Of a DNA stretch of 64,000 nt, positions 63,797 through 64,000 are shown piece after piece. Under the pieces are notes generated by a model. It was not told where the DNA came from, did not search any database, and saw only the letters and a program-made list of their open reading frames with translations. Source of the stretch: CAVYGM01 sp963768025 (lineage in GTDB: Bacteria; Bacteroidota; Bacteroidia; Cytophagales; Spirosomataceae); NCBI GenBank assembly GCA_963768025.1, contig CAVYGM010000004.1, positions 362,819-426,818 of the forward strand. The letters are read 5' to 3'. Both the position numbers and the translations under genes were made by a program. Within the stretch, counting starts at the first letter, position 1, and every line of letters begins with the position of its first letter.

Positions 63797-64000
63797 GGGT
63801 TTTATTTCTTTAAAACAGATATATTGTATTAAAAAAATGCAAGTCTAAAAATTAGATTTTTCCAAGGTTGCCAGAGTCTCTTAATTTTTGTTAAAAATGC
63901 CCCCCAATGAACTCTATCGGATTGGTATCCAAACTTTTTTATTGAACAAATGTGTTTATTAAGGGAATGCTTTCGTTTTTTTACCATCTTTCCATAATTT

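Overview
The window looks like chromosomal DNA of a Bacteroidota species, most likely of the order Cytophagales (Spirosomaceae-like). The evidence is a type IX secretion pair (porU, porV), a cargo protein with a type B sorting domain, Bacteroidota-type promoters (TTTG or TTG, 18-21 bp, then TAnnTTTG), a PcrB-like prenylglyceryl-phosphate synthase, and moderately high G+C housekeeping DNA interrupted by a very A+T-rich island. The exact genus cannot be read from the sequence alone.

Layout. 1-0.65 kb: start of atpD. 0.8-10.1 kb: a membrane/TPR protein, DinB-like protein, ABC ATPase, a large secreted type B sorting protein and an amidohydrolase. 10.3-13.5 kb: a Roco (LRR-Roc-COR) protein whose LRR region is a near-identical 66-bp tandem array. 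13.7-17.7 kb: a DUF72 gene, then a his operon (hisH-hisA-hisF-hisIE) preceded by a promoter, a short leader peptide carrying HHLHH, and a terminator, which together form a classic attenuator. 17.7-29.9 kb: small envelope proteins, PcrB-like synthase, a small lipoprotein, a SprT-like protein, porU, porV, an inactive-looking M16 protein, aquaporin, purB and proC. 30-32.8 kb: a TlpA-like thioredoxin and gatB.

32.9-42.1 kb is the most coherent system. A DUF3662/FHA-like protein, a 27-residue membrane peptide, a membrane PP2C phosphatase, a membrane Ser/Thr kinase, a SEDS (RodA/FtsW) glycosyltransferase, a class B penicillin-binding protein (coupled or fused to the SEDS protein) and a second FHA protein all lie on one strand. 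The content resembles the actinobacterial fhaA-fhaB-pstP-rodA-pbpA-pknA-pknB locus and suggests phospho-signalling control of a peptidoglycan synthase. 42.2-47.3 kb carries an alginate-lyase-like enzyme, an ABC transporter-GntR (YtrA-type) operon with a visible palindromic operator, and a secreted alpha/beta hydrolase.

47.3-59.1 kb is accessory DNA. It holds four copies of palindromic intergenic repeats, a DUF1501 plus cytochrome-type DUF1549/DUF1553 pair, a very A+T-rich AAA ATPase plus TOPRIM/DUF4276-like pair that looks like an anti-phage module, HigBA, a DUF6922/AbiEii pair and a DDE insertion sequence. 59.1-64 kb: YceI with a palindromic operator, a small proline-rich gene, a LolA-like protein, atpG and atpA.

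About 18 genes, including atpA, atpG, gatB and hisF, are interrupted by single-base frame breaks although both flanks remain recognisable. Because essential genes are hit in the same way as others, I read this as uncorrected sequence error and annotate each gene at full span rather than as a pseudogene.
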